In this document: in pieces, positions 26,190 through 35,585 of the stretch | Position numbering within the stretch: the first letter of the stretch is position 1 | How the letters are laid out: each line of letters starts with the position of its first letter | DNA from: an uncultured Litoreibacter sp. | GTDB lineage: Bacteria; Pseudomonadota; Alphaproteobacteria; Rhodobacterales; Rhodobacteraceae | Reading direction: 5' to 3' | NCBI RefSeq assembly: GCF_947487515.1 | Contig: NZ_CANKWO010000001.1 | Coordinates: forward strand, 310,001 to 374,000 | Length of the DNA: 64,000 bases | Made by a program: the position numbers and the translations under genes | Notes under the pieces: model-generated | What the model saw: the letters and a program-made list of their open reading frames with translations, nothing else | Databases searched by the model: none | What the model was told of the DNA's origin: nothing

Positions 26190-28613
26190 TTAGCCCAATC
26201 GCTCTAGCGAGTTGGCGTTGTCTCGGGCCGGTTTCAGATCGCGACACATGTCCGCATTGGTGCAAAACGTCCTTGCGGTCGCCCCGTAGCTTTCCAACCC
26301 AATTGCCCCAAGCGCAAGCACCGGCAACAGGCTAAGGACATTCATGCGTTGGGTAGAACTCAACGCCGCCAATCCCATGGGGCCCGGGTAGAAACTTTCG
26401 GACGGGCAGTTTTCCGCAAAGACAATCTGATGCTGAGCGAACAGCAGATGCACATAGGTTACCTTTTTCACCCCATGTGCGACGCGAAATCCGGCCCCCG
26501 CTTTGCGCGCAAGGTGAATGGCCCGCACCAGTTGTTCCGGCCCACCGCGAGGACAGGCGACCATCCCGTGTTGTCTCGAGACCAGCATGTCGCGTGAGTT
26601 CCCCAAGGCCCCTTTCTTGATCAAAACCGGCCGCGCTTTGGGATTATCGCGCAGCTCCTGTTCCGACATATCTGTCTGCCCCACCCACATCACCTGTTGC
26701 GGGCCATTGTCTGCAGTATCGACCAGATCGCCCGCTTTCAATGTCTCGACTAGCCGGTCCCCAAAAGGGGTTCGATTAAGCGTACCACTTGTGAAGCAGG
26801 GAACCCCCATACTGTGCAAGGCGGGCAAGGTGACGCTGGCGGGCGAGACGCCGAATAGGGTGATGCTTTCGCCGTTTGGAAAGCTCAATACCGCATTCCC
26901 AGAGCCGTCATCCGTCACCGTCACATCAGTGTAGGTCACCGGATCGCTGCTGGCATTTGTCAGCCCCGAGACATCCAGTTGGTCGTTGGTGAACCCGTCG
27001 TCGTCGGGGTCCCCCATGTCGAAGTCGTAGATGATGTCATTCCCTGCCCCGTCGGCATAGACAAAGATGTCATCCCCTGCGCCGCCCGTCAGTTGGTCGT
27101 CCCCTGCGCCGCCCGTAAGGATGTCATCCCCGTCTTCGCCGAACAGCTGATCTTGGCCGGTTCCGCCATCGGCGACATCCTCACCTTCGCCCAAGTAGAT
27201 CCTGTCGTCTCCACTCCCGCCGGTGACCGTATCGTCCCCTCCAAAGGTATACGTCTTAATGCCCACCCCATCAGCGGAGGCATCAATCGTATCGCCGTAG
27301 TCCCATGTCCCCCAAATCTCTTCAATGTCTTGAAAGGAGTCATTGGCGCTTGTGCCATCGAAGTCAAACGTGCCCGCTTCGTTGCCCGTATAGGTAACCG
27401 ACACGCCTTGGGTGCTGACAACATTGGTCAACATTATTGTATCCCACCAGCCGCCGCCGTCGATGATCGAGGTTCCGTCGTCATCCTCAATATGGAACCG
27501 GTCATTGCCGTCGTTGCCGATCAGCGTGTCCGTTCCAGCGCCACCATGCAGCATATCCGCGCCGCTTCCGCCCGTGAGGCTGTCGTCACCTTCGCCCCCA
27601 TAGATCGTGTCATCGCCGGCACCTGCATCAACGACATCATCGCCGCCCGCTGCGTTAACGACATCATCGCCGTCCCCTGCGAAGATCAAGTCAGACCCGC
27701 TGCCCGTCGTGACCGTATCCGCGCCCCCCAATGTATGGAGCTCTAGGTTCTGGCTGGTGCTGGCCGCGTTCACCGTGTCATCATATTCGGTGGTGGACAG
27801 TTCCTCGATCTGGCTGAAGCTGCCATTGGTCGAGGAGCCGTCAAAGGTGTAACTGCCAGATTCCCAACCGTCGAAAGTGACCGTAACCCCTTGAGTGGTC
27901 GTGTAATTTGCAAATGTCAGATGATCCCAGTCGGTACCTCCCTCGCCACCTTGCAAGTTCACCACATCATGGTCATCGGTTACGGATATAACATCCGCCC
28001 CATCGCCGCCGTAAATCCAGTCATTGCCCGCAGCACCGGTTAAATAGTCGTCCCCTGTCCCGCCATAGATGGTGTCGTCGCCCATTCCGCCGATGATGCT
28101 ATCATTGCCAGCGTCACCATAAATGGTGTTGGTGCCAGATCCCGTCGCGAAGGACCCGATGACGTCATCCCCGTCCCCGCCGTAGATCACGTCATTTCCG
28201 TCGCCAAATATCACCGTATCATTGCCGCCTGCGGCATTTATGGTGTCATCGCCCGTCCCAGCATAAATATCGCCATCGGTGTCTTGAATAAGCTCCCCAC
28301 CGGCTGTGCCGTTTAAGGTATCCGCCCCCGTAGTGCCATAGATGGCATCTATGTAGTCAGTCACAGTGCCCGCTTCACCAGTGGGGAACCCTGTCGCATC
28401 ATCGGGCACAAAGTAAAAACTGCCCCCGACATCGTAAAACATCCCAGCAGAATCGCCGACTGTACTCGGGTAGTTTACGACCGCCGTTCCTTCTGGGTTA
28501 TAGCTGGAAGTGTCAAAGGATGTGGTCGCGCCCCCGCCCGAGATTAAGTCGCCATTCGACGGCCCAGCGGCCCCCATGTCCGAGAAGATTAAGTATCCGG
28601 TAACTGTCGGCAT
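26190..28613 (-). CDS. RTX calcium-binding protein with C-terminal Hint domain
   Basis: A predicted type I-secreted or surface protein of 807 residues. It begins at the ATG at 28613 (a GTG nine bases earlier is possible) and has no N-terminal signal peptide, as usual for RTX proteins. Residues about 90-525 hold many GGxGxDxhx nonapeptides (for example YGGDGDDVIG), split by two spacer domains of similar sequence (TTQGVTVTFDG and STQGVSVTYTG). At about 605 a Hint_2 domain starts (GVPCFTSGTLNRTPFGDRLVETLKAGDLV), with a possible autoprocessing Cys. The C-terminal tail FAENCPSESFYPGP is common in Rhodobacteraceae Hint proteins. No transporter genes are adjacent. Confidence 0.88.
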   Translation of the reverse strand: MPTVTGYLIFSDMGAAGPSNGDLISGGGATTSFDTSSYNPEGTAVVNYPSTVGDSAGMFYDVGGSFYFVPDDATGFPTGEAGTVTDYIDAIYGTTGADTLNGTAGGELIQDTDGDIYAGTGDDTINAAGGNDTVIFGDGNDVIYGGDGDDVIGSFATGSGTNTIYGDAGNDSIIGGMGDDTIYGGTGDDYLTGAAGNDWIYGGDGADVISVTDDHDVVNLQGGEGGTDWDHLTFANYTTTQGVTVTFDGWESGSYTFDGSSTNGSFSQIEELSTTEYDDTVNAASTSQNLELHTLGGADTVTTGSGSDLIFAGDGDDVVNAAGGDDVVDAGAGDDTIYGGEGDDSLTGGSGADMLHGGAGTDTLIGNDGNDRFHIEDDDGTSIIDGGGWWDTIMLTNVVSTQGVSVTYTGNEAGTFDFDGTSANDSFQDIEEIWGTWDYGDTIDASADGVGIKTYTFGGDDTVTGGSGDDRIYLGEGEDVADGGTGQDQLFGEDGDDILTGGAGDDQLTGGAGDDIFVYADGAGNDIIYDFDMGDPDDDGFTNDQLDVSGLTNASSDPVTYTDVTVTDDGSGNAVLSFPNGESITLFGVSPASVTLPALHSMGVPCFTSGTLNRTPFGDRLVETLKAGDLVDTADNGPQQVMWVGQTDMSEQELRDNPKARPVLIKKGALGNSRDMLVSRQHGMVACPRGGPEQLVRAIHLARKAGAGFRVAHGVKKVTYVHLLFAQHQIVFAENCPSESFYPGPMGLAALSSTQRMNVLSLLPVLALGAIGLESYGATARTFCTNADMCRDLKPARDNANSLERLG
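27030..28345 (-). repeat. RTX nonapeptide repeats of the Hint protein
   Basis: Degenerate 27-base units encode GGxGxDxhx repeats that fold into a calcium-bound beta-roll. The repetition is at protein level; the DNA units differ at third positions, so this is not a simple tandem array. Two non-RTX spacer domains interrupt it. Confidence 0.8.
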
Positions 28614-29289
28614 GGCGTCCACATTCTTTGCTGCTTCCCAAAACCTAGGACGGCAATCTTAAGAATTGTTCAGCCCCACCTGTCATTTGCCTTAGTCACG
28701 GAGCCCCACCGGCAACCGCACCCGATAAAATCGCATAAAGGGACACAAATAGTGCCGTCGACACGGGGACGAAATTCACTGAAGTCTGTAAAATAATTTT
28801 ATATTTCAGTCCATTAGAAGGTCAGCCCACTAGCAAAGCCAATCGTCACGAGGGCGAAAGCTCCTGCTAAAAATTCAACCAAATTTTCGGTAGAATTCAA
28901 CATATCAATCCGCAAAACAGGCCCCGGTAGATGTGATCTAAGCCACGGCTGTTAAGGCACAGCTTTATGGGACACGGTCGAACGAGCACCACTGGAGGAT
29001 GAAATCCTCTCACCCCCCGTTCTGGGCATGCACAGCTGAGCACCAAAGGCCCAAGACTAGTAACCACCTTGGCAGCCAAGGCGAAGAACGGATCTCAAGT
29101 CAAAGAAGATAATGGCGGACAGACAGTCCGCCACACGAAGCCCCCAAGCTACTATAAAACATTAATTAAAAATGGATTCCTAAAATTAATACCACAGAAT
29201 ATACCACCTTGCGCTGCAAAAACGATTTACTCGCCCAGCAGCTCCCCTACCGGTCAGCCCGAAAAATTTTGGCGGCGGACACTCGGTAG
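28614..29289. other. Gene-free gap containing the left island boundary
   Basis: About 680 bases with no convincing gene. Base composition becomes more AT-rich after 28650. It holds the presumed promoter of the RTX-Hint gene, an odd short palindrome near 29068-29085 (CCTTGGC-A-GCCAAGG), and the attL repeat at 29113. Short frames here lack ribosome sites. Confidence 0.6.
29113..29126 (+). repeat. attL: direct repeat of the tRNA-Ser 3' end
   Basis: TGGCGGACAGACAG is identical to the last 14 bases of the tRNA-Ser gene (46698-46711, same orientation). It is the copy left at the far end of the island after integration. Seven bases on it becomes an inverted repeat: TGGCGGAC (29113-29120), five bases, GTCCGCCA (29126-29133). 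Confidence 0.7.
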
Positions 29290-30945
29290 CTAACCCACCT
29301 GTCCACTAACAAGCCTCACCATTTTTGCGTGAACTAACTCAGCTCTCGCATCCAGAAAGGTTTTATAGTCGCCGGAAACGAGCTCGTCATATGGGATGAG
29401 ATGACTTTCTAGGCGGCTGCGAACCTGTGACTCTGTTGCTTTTGCATCTTTAGCACGCGCCTGAATGTAGTCCTTTGGAGTTTTTGCACCGATTTTCCGG
29501 TTCGTAGCCCACGAAATTAAAGCACAGTTTAACGCTGAGTTTACCATTTGATCAGAAAACTGATTAACCAAAAGCGCTTTTGGATAGACGTGGTGATACT
29601 CGCGCTTTGGAACGTTCTTTGCAGTCGCTTTCTTCTCGTCAGCGAAGTCATACCCACCTGCGGACAGAGAAACGACAACGATGGCGCGGCCAAGCCGGTC
29701 TTTGCGGCTAGGCCAACCACCGCGAACAAGTTCGGTCACATTAGGAAGGGGATTTAACTCTTCATCAAAGAGTTCTGGAAGCTTTGAATATTTTGGATTG
29801 GCGACTAGCTTTCGAAGCTTCTTGTAGTCGGAGAAGGCTCGAGTACTAGCGGTTTTAAGGTACCTATCCGTGAAGCTAGCACGCCAGATAGCTTTTCTGA
29901 TGGTTGAGCGAGCCCAACCTTCTTGGTCTGTACCGTCTTCTGGAACTTCGGCCCAGAGCGCAGCCGAAAGGTATACGATAACTTCAGTCGGCAGCAGCTT
30001 TTCGTTTAGAATCCCCTCATCACGGAGGAACTCAACCGACCTTTGAATGCCGATGACAACATCATCCCAGACAGCCGCTAATTTACTGCCAAAACCCTTA
30101 TCAAGATAAGTTCTCTTCAACGGAGGTTCACCGTTTAAGAGTGCACCAACTGCAAGGACCGTATCCTCGATTTTACCAAATTCTTTTGCCGCAGGAACTC
30201 TCTCATGCAAATCATCAATCATGTCATGGAGCGAGCCGCGCGCCGTACGCTCCAATTGAGCGACAACAATGTCGAAGTCTTTCAACGGTGACGCCGACGT
30301 GTTCATGTTGATAAACACGTCTAGTGCTGTTTCTTGGCTCGTCGAGACAGGTAGCGATAAGAACGGAATCATATATCCCGCCATTCGATGCCTGAGCTTG
30401 TTGATAGCGCGGTCCGCAGCCTTGTTGGTACCAGCCTTGTCGCACCATTCGTCCATGTGTCTTTCACCGTCACTGCCCGGACATAGGATAGAGATCGGGA
30501 ATACTTTACGCTCGAAGGTCGCGACAGGATCATGTGCCCAAGCTGGCATCGGATTACCCGCTTTCGACGTGTACCTCTTGACAATTTGCACGTCGGGAAC
30601 ATCCTCATTGTCCAAAGACACGAAGATCAGCAAATCTTCATACAGGTCATTTAACGACTTCCATAGCGCGGTCATACGTTGTTGACCGTCCAATAGGTTG
30701 AGCTGTGGCAGTGCCTTTGGCTCAGGTGCGCCAGACAGCGGGCGGGAATGAAACAGCTCTTCTTCGCCAACTTCCAACACCAACAAAGCGCCCACAGGTA
30801 AAGAAGGAGTGCGCAAGATGTTTTCTAAAACACCTTCAATCTGATTTGAGTGCCATGCTTCAAACCGCTGAAACCGTGGCAAGGTGACTTGCGCACCTCG
30901 GATCATTGCAAACCAATCTTCTACGGACTTTGAACGTGCTTCCAT
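29290..30945 (-). CDS. DUF262/HNH protein (GmrSD-like), probable defence component
   Basis: A 551-residue protein with an N-terminal DUF262 domain and a C-terminal DUF1524-type HNH region. The DUF262 marks are LPRFQRFEAWHSNQIEGVL (22-40) and LLDGQQRMTAL (84-94); DGQQR is the ParB/Srx-like nucleotide-binding motif. VFINMNTSASPL also fits. The HNH-like core is REYHHVYPKALL near residue 448. In GmrSD the two domains sense and cut glucosyl-hmC phage DNA using NTP. Here it follows the MmeI-like gene by 28 bases on the same strand, so the two are probably cotranscribed. That suggests it adds a second nuclease or regulatory activity to a restriction system. Its phage target is unknown. Confidence 0.82.
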   Translation of the reverse strand: MEARSKSVEDWFAMIRGAQVTLPRFQRFEAWHSNQIEGVLENILRTPSLPVGALLVLEVGEEELFHSRPLSGAPEPKALPQLNLLDGQQRMTALWKSLNDLYEDLLIFVSLDNEDVPDVQIVKRYTSKAGNPMPAWAHDPVATFERKVFPISILCPGSDGERHMDEWCDKAGTNKAADRAINKLRHRMAGYMIPFLSLPVSTSQETALDVFINMNTSASPLKDFDIVVAQLERTARGSLHDMIDDLHERVPAAKEFGKIEDTVLAVGALLNGEPPLKRTYLDKGFGSKLAAVWDDVVIGIQRSVEFLRDEGILNEKLLPTEVIVYLSAALWAEVPEDGTDQEGWARSTIRKAIWRASFTDRYLKTASTRAFSDYKKLRKLVANPKYSKLPELFDEELNPLPNVTELVRGGWPSRKDRLGRAIVVVSLSAGGYDFADEKKATAKNVPKREYHHVYPKALLVNQFSDQMVNSALNCALISWATNRKIGAKTPKDYIQARAKDAKATESQVRSRLESHLIPYDELVSGDYKTFLDARAELVHAKMVRLVSGQVG

Positions 30946-30973
30946 TTAACTATCACTTCTTCCAATAGGTCTG

Positions 30974-33900
30974 TTACGCGGCGTATCTGCCATTATCACC
31001 CTTCTCGGCCTGCCCTAATGCAGCGAGGCTGTCCATCAACGGCTCTACAGTCACCGCCCTGCCACGGACAAAGCGGCGGGCGATTTGTTCGGGGGTGGCC
31101 TCGCCCATCTCGGTGAGGGCTTCGCGCACGGCGGCGATTTGTTCCGGTAGGGTTTTGGGCCATGGGGCTTTTTCGATCTTGGCCACAACGCCAAGCTCCA
31201 TATCGGCAGTTTTGTCCTTGGCGACCTGCTGGCCAGTGGGGTTTTGGTAGTCGGGGCGCAGCCAGCGGATGTGGCCGCGCGCCTCTTCCTCGGCCCGTTC
31301 CTTGTTGAGGGCAACAAGGTGCAGAAGGATGCCTTCGTCACTCAGGTCCGCAGGCCAGCCGTAAGCGTCGGCCACGGCGGCGTCGATCTGGTCATGCAGG
31401 TCGCGCAGGATGCCGATGAGGCCTTGGTCGTAGATGTCTTTGTCCTTGCCTTCGATCACCTCCCCCGCGCGCAGCTTCTCGAGGACGTTATACATTTGCG
31501 TCAGCGTCAGCTTCGGATGCGCCGCCTGCTGGCGCTTGCGATGCGCGTCGAGGTCTTCCCCAAGCTGGCGCAGGTGGCTGCATTGCGGCTCGGTGAGGTC
31601 TGGGAAGGGGAATGGGTCAAATATCTTCGAATTGTTGTACCTAGGATCATTGCCAATACCCATCCAACCACAAACGGACAGCGACCAAACTTCATGAATT
31701 TTTGACGACAAGACACTCAAAGCCCAAGGCTTATCGAGACCTACAATTACAACCTCGCTTTCGCAAAGATCAGTTGTCGACCAAAGCTGAAAACAGCGGA
31801 ATTTTGCAGTTCTAGAAGTAACAATGCACATATCCAATCCTTCAGTCGCCGCGCGGTAGCTGCGAGAAGGATCGCCAAAAACCCACCAATTCTCTCGCCG
31901 CCAATCCATTGGATTTTCGTCTCGGACCGGCTTCACCGTGTCTAAAACGTGCTGGAATAACTTAGGGTATGTAGCGCGACTCACCTTTTCCGAAAGGTCC
32001 CAGAAGTCGATGACCCATCTTTGGCGGTGCTTCTGGCTCAAATCATAGCCACCCAGGAATGGACGAACCACCTTTTCGGCAATCGCGCTTGTTCCACTTG
32101 CAAGTTCCTTTAGCTCCGCCTCGGTTCCGAGAAAACCTTTCCCAACTAAAAACGAGCCACGGGCACTTAATCGACTATTTGCCATGAGAGGCTTGGCGCT
32201 AAGTAGGTCAGCACCGATACGAAGATTTGGAAAAATTTTTCCGCGATGATGGTCAAATGTGACCTTCCTTCCATCTGCCTCGTTTTTCTCTTTTTGCTCT
32301 GACGCTAGTATCGCAAGACGTCCTATCCGGTTCCCGACAGCACCTACGGTCATACCAATGCGCACATCGGCATCCCCCTTACCACTATCTACCCAAGGGT
32401 GATCCGGTATCACAAACAGCAGCGACAGCGGCTTCTTCGCATCATTCAAATGCGGTTCCAGCACGCGGCGGTTGAACGTCTGGCGCAGCGAGTTCGTCGT
32501 GATCAACCCGAACCGCCGCGTGCCCTTGCCCGCCTTGGCATTCCACGCCCGCGCCGCCAGCGCCGCCTTTTCCCACCAGAACATTACCAGATCAGCACTT
32601 TGCGGCATCTTGGGATAGGCGCTCCACAGCGCTTCCACATAGCCATCGCCCAAAGAGTCCCGCAGCCGTGACGCGCCGATAAACGGTGGGTTGCCCACGA
32701 TGAACTCCGCCTCCGGCCATTTCGTCGGCTTCGCTCCCGCGTAGTCATAGACCGCAATCCGCGCGGCGGGGTCCGGCACCTCCTCCCCCGTGACGTTGTG
32801 GCGGATGGTCGTCACCCCGTCCCAACGGGTCACCGGCGCGCCGTCCGCGTCCAGACGCGCCGTGCGACCCGACCATTCCAGCACCGCATCGCCGTTGCGA
32901 ACATTCTTGAAATCGCGCAGCACCGGCTCGCTTGGCGCGGCCAACCCGTGGGTGCGGAAGTGCCATTGCAGGTAGCCGATCCACAACACCAGCTCCGCCA
33001 CATTGGCGGCCCAAGGGTTCAGCTCGATGCCTAAGAACTGGTGCGGGTCCACGGTGATAAAGCTGGTCTGCGTCTCGCCCAGCTCTTCGAGCAGGGAAGT
33101 CACCTCGCCCTCCAGCCGCTTCATCATCTCAAGCGCCACATAGAGGAAGTTGCCCGACCCGCAGGCCGGGTCCAGCACGCGAATTTCGCACAGCTTTGCG
33201 TGGAAGTCGCGGACCAGCTTGCGCGCGGCCTCGTCCTTGCCATCCTCCGACAGGCGTTGCACGGCGGTCTGCACGTCGCGCCAATCCTCGCGCAAAGGTT
33301 CCATGATGGTGGGGGTCACCAAGCGCTCCACATAGGCGCGCGGGGTATAGTGCGCGCCCAGCTTGTGGCGCTGGCGCTTGTCCAAGGCGCGTTCGAGCAG
33401 CGTGCCGAAAATCGCAGGCTCAACTTGTTTCCAATCAGCCTCCGCCGCCTCGATAAGCAGGCTTAATTGCACGTTGTCGAGAGGCAGCGCCTCGGAGTCC
33501 TTGAACAGCCCGCCATTGAACCGCTTGAGGTCCTGCATCAACACTTGGGAAAAGCCGCCCGTGTCCATCGTTTGCCACAGCCCTTGCAGGGACGGTTGCG
33601 CGTGTTCGGGGCGGCCACGCAGCTTTCTGAGCAGGTCTGAGAAACTGTTACGCGGGATCAGGTCCACGTCTTCGGCAAACATCGAGAACAGGCAACGCAT
33701 CAGGAAACGCGCAACGGTTTCGCTTTCATGTCCCTGCCCCTCGAAGCTCTTGCCCAGCTCCGCAAGGTGGGTGGCGATTTCACGGGTGACTTGTGCTGAC
33801 CGAAGCGACGGATCAAGGCTTTGCGGGTTCGTCCAGATCGTGCGCAGCAGATCGCGCGTTTTCTCTTCGCGTAGGTCTTCGAGCTTGATCCGGTAGCGGT

Positions 33901-34417
33901 TACCGTCGGGAAACTGGTTGTAGCCCTGACCCTGCCCTGAGAAGTCGGCATACAGCTCGATGACGTGACCCACATCCACAACCATAAGGAAGGGCGGCCA
34001 GCCGTCCTCCTTGGCGACCGCACGAGCATAATTGTCAGCTTGGTTGCGGGCTTTCAACATCGTGTCGTCGAATTTGGACGTGCCGCGCTTGCCATGACCG
34101 GTTTGCTTCGGTGCGTCCTTCTCAAGGAACAGCTCCAGCGTGTTTTTGTCCTTGGCATCTGGAGACACAAACTGCTTTGCCTCAAGGATGAAGTGCCCTT
34201 TTTTGTAAAGGTCGATACGGCGGTTTTTCTTTCGGCCCGTGTGAGTTTCGGTCACCGGACGTTCGAAGCGGTAATCGAGAAAGTCGCCATCCTTGTCAGA
34301 CACGTTCGGGCGCGGCACACCCAGCAATTCAGTCAGTTCAATTGCAAACGATTGCGCCGTTGCCATTTCGCTGCCACCGGACCCGAGCCAGCGATCAATA
34401 AACTCATCTACCTGCAA
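30974..34417 (-). CDS. MmeI-like restriction-methylation fusion (type IIL/IIG-like)
   Basis: A single polypeptide of 1,147 residues joining nuclease, adenine methyltransferase and target recognition. The N-terminal PD-(D/E)xK motif is D69, E79 and K81 in IDLYKKGHFILEAKQ. Methyltransferase motif I is LDPACGSGNFL at about 415 and motif IV is GNPPF at about 573. A target-recognition region follows, and a roughly 150-residue C-terminal extension ends in a winged-helix-like segment. MmeI itself is about 919 residues, so the extension is extra. The start is a TTG with AGG seven bases upstream; it preserves the family opening FIDRWLGSGG. Size recalls BREX PglX, but the nuclease motif points to MmeI. 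It is cotranscribed with the DUF262 gene. Confidence 0.87.
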   Translation of the reverse strand: MQVDEFIDRWLGSGGSEMATAQSFAIELTELLGVPRPNVSDKDGDFLDYRFERPVTETHTGRKKNRRIDLYKKGHFILEAKQFVSPDAKDKNTLELFLEKDAPKQTGHGKRGTSKFDDTMLKARNQADNYARAVAKEDGWPPFLMVVDVGHVIELYADFSGQGQGYNQFPDGNRYRIKLEDLREEKTRDLLRTIWTNPQSLDPSLRSAQVTREIATHLAELGKSFEGQGHESETVARFLMRCLFSMFAEDVDLIPRNSFSDLLRKLRGRPEHAQPSLQGLWQTMDTGGFSQVLMQDLKRFNGGLFKDSEALPLDNVQLSLLIEAAEADWKQVEPAIFGTLLERALDKRQRHKLGAHYTPRAYVERLVTPTIMEPLREDWRDVQTAVQRLSEDGKDEAARKLVRDFHAKLCEIRVLDPACGSGNFLYVALEMMKRLEGEVTSLLEELGETQTSFITVDPHQFLGIELNPWAANVAELVLWIGYLQWHFRTHGLAAPSEPVLRDFKNVRNGDAVLEWSGRTARLDADGAPVTRWDGVTTIRHNVTGEEVPDPAARIAVYDYAGAKPTKWPEAEFIVGNPPFIGASRLRDSLGDGYVEALWSAYPKMPQSADLVMFWWEKAALAARAWNAKAGKGTRRFGLITTNSLRQTFNRRVLEPHLNDAKKPLSLLFVIPDHPWVDSGKGDADVRIGMTVGAVGNRIGRLAILASEQKEKNEADGRKVTFDHHRGKIFPNLRIGADLLSAKPLMANSRLSARGSFLVGKGFLGTEAELKELASGTSAIAEKVVRPFLGGYDLSQKHRQRWVIDFWDLSEKVSRATYPKLFQHVLDTVKPVRDENPMDWRRENWWVFGDPSRSYRAATEGLDMCIVTSRTAKFRCFQLWSTTDLCESEVVIVGLDKPWALSVLSSKIHEVWSLSVCGWMGIGNDPRYNNSKIFDPFPFPDLTEPQCSHLRQLGEDLDAHRKRQQAAHPKLTLTQMYNVLEKLRAGEVIEGKDKDIYDQGLIGILRDLHDQIDAAVADAYGWPADLSDEGILLHLVALNKERAEEEARGHIRWLRPDYQNPTGQQVAKDKTADMELGVVAKIEKAPWPKTLPEQIAAVREALTEMGEATPEQIARRFVRGRAVTVEPLMDSLAALGQAEKGDNGRYAA

Positions 34418-34513
34418 AGCATCAACCTAAAATCAATTTAACATTTGCCCGAGATTGCCCCTGAATGTCCGAAACTTTCAATCCCTCAACTGCTTTTTCC
34501 TATGGTTATTGCA

Positions 34514-35533
34514 CTACCCTGCATCCAACCCCTTAATCAATGCACCCTGCTGCTGGCCAGATACAGGCAAGTAGCTAGAGACCGTCGTGGCAAAGTTTTC
34601 ATGGCCCAAGTTTTGCGACCACGCTTTTTGTGTTGCCAAGGGCAGGTTCCGGTCACTCAGCTCTTGCCCCAACGTCTTGCGGATACTGTGCGCGCCATAT
34701 GGGTGCATCTGGACCTGAGCAAAAGCGTTGCTGAATACCTCGTTCACCTTTGCCCCGTTGGCATAGGTATCCCGTGATAGACCATCAAACACGAACTTCC
34801 CATTCTCGATCCGCATCTCAGGCTTTGGGAATAATGCATCTTCTTGCCCGAACATCTTGTTTTCGCGCAAGTAGTTCACCCAATCCGTGAAACACGCAAG
34901 GTAGTCAGGGTGCATGGGGAAAAACCAAGTCGTGATCGTCTTGCCGCCTTTCGTCCGCACCTCGCGCCCATCTTGATAAACGAAACCGTCCACCAGATTG
35001 ATGTGCTTCAAGCGCAATGAGGCTACAGCGCCAACCCGCGCCCCAGTGATAACTAGAAATGCGAACATCGCCTTGTCGCGGCGCTCCAGCTCTGAACGAT
35101 CCGCCATTGCCTGAAACGCGTGATAAACAGCGGCCTTCGACGGGTATTGGACTGGGCGCTGGGCATGTGCCGCGCGGGCGTCATTCCGGTTGTTGTTGAA
35201 ATACTCCACATCAGAATAGCTCAACACCTTCTTGAACCCCTGCTGCCCCGCCAGCCAATGAAAGAACCCCTTCACCAAGCGCAATGTCGCATCGGTGGTT
35301 GTGAGGCTCAATTGTTTACCCTGCACGGTCTTTGCACGGCTCAATGCGTCTTTGAACTGCCGTGTTTGTTCAATATGAAACGCCTTGAATGCTTTGAACT
35401 TGGTGCATTCCTCGAACTTCACCAATGCGGCGCGAACCTTGTCGATGGACTTCTCGTCCTGCCCTTTGGCTTCCCTGAGATATTGCTCATAACGACGTTT
35501 TAACCGCTCGTTCTCTGCATTGAATTTCCGCAT
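34514..35533 (-). CDS. Tyrosine recombinase/phage-type integrase
   Basis: A 339-residue site-specific recombinase. The N-terminal part is a basic helical core-binding domain. The catalytic domain shows TGARVGAVASLRLKH (first Arg), GAHSIRKTLGQEL (His-x2-Arg), NLGHENFATTVSSYLPV (His and nucleophile Tyr). I begin at the ATG at 35533 with AAAGG upstream; a GTG at 35647 would overlap the preceding gene by 62 bases and lacks a ribosome site. It has no long terminal arm domain like the tRNA-side integrase, so it may serve a second, nested element. Confidence 0.85.
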   Translation of the reverse strand: MRKFNAENERLKRRYEQYLREAKGQDEKSIDKVRAALVKFEECTKFKAFKAFHIEQTRQFKDALSRAKTVQGKQLSLTTTDATLRLVKGFFHWLAGQQGFKKVLSYSDVEYFNNNRNDARAAHAQRPVQYPSKAAVYHAFQAMADRSELERRDKAMFAFLVITGARVGAVASLRLKHINLVDGFVYQDGREVRTKGGKTITTWFFPMHPDYLACFTDWVNYLRENKMFGQEDALFPKPEMRIENGKFVFDGLSRDTYANGAKVNEVFSNAFAQVQMHPYGAHSIRKTLGQELSDRNLPLATQKAWSQNLGHENFATTVSSYLPVSGQQQGALIKGLDAG

Positions 35534-35585
35534 GGCTTCGTCGCCTTTCTGAAGTTGTGGTTTAAGGGGGGATTGAGGGGTTCCT

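Noticed and set aside
30974-34417. BREX PglX identity for the large methyltransferase
   Set aside because: The N-terminal PD-(D/E)xK motif and lack of brxA, brxB, pglZ or brxL genes nearby favour an MmeI-like enzyme.
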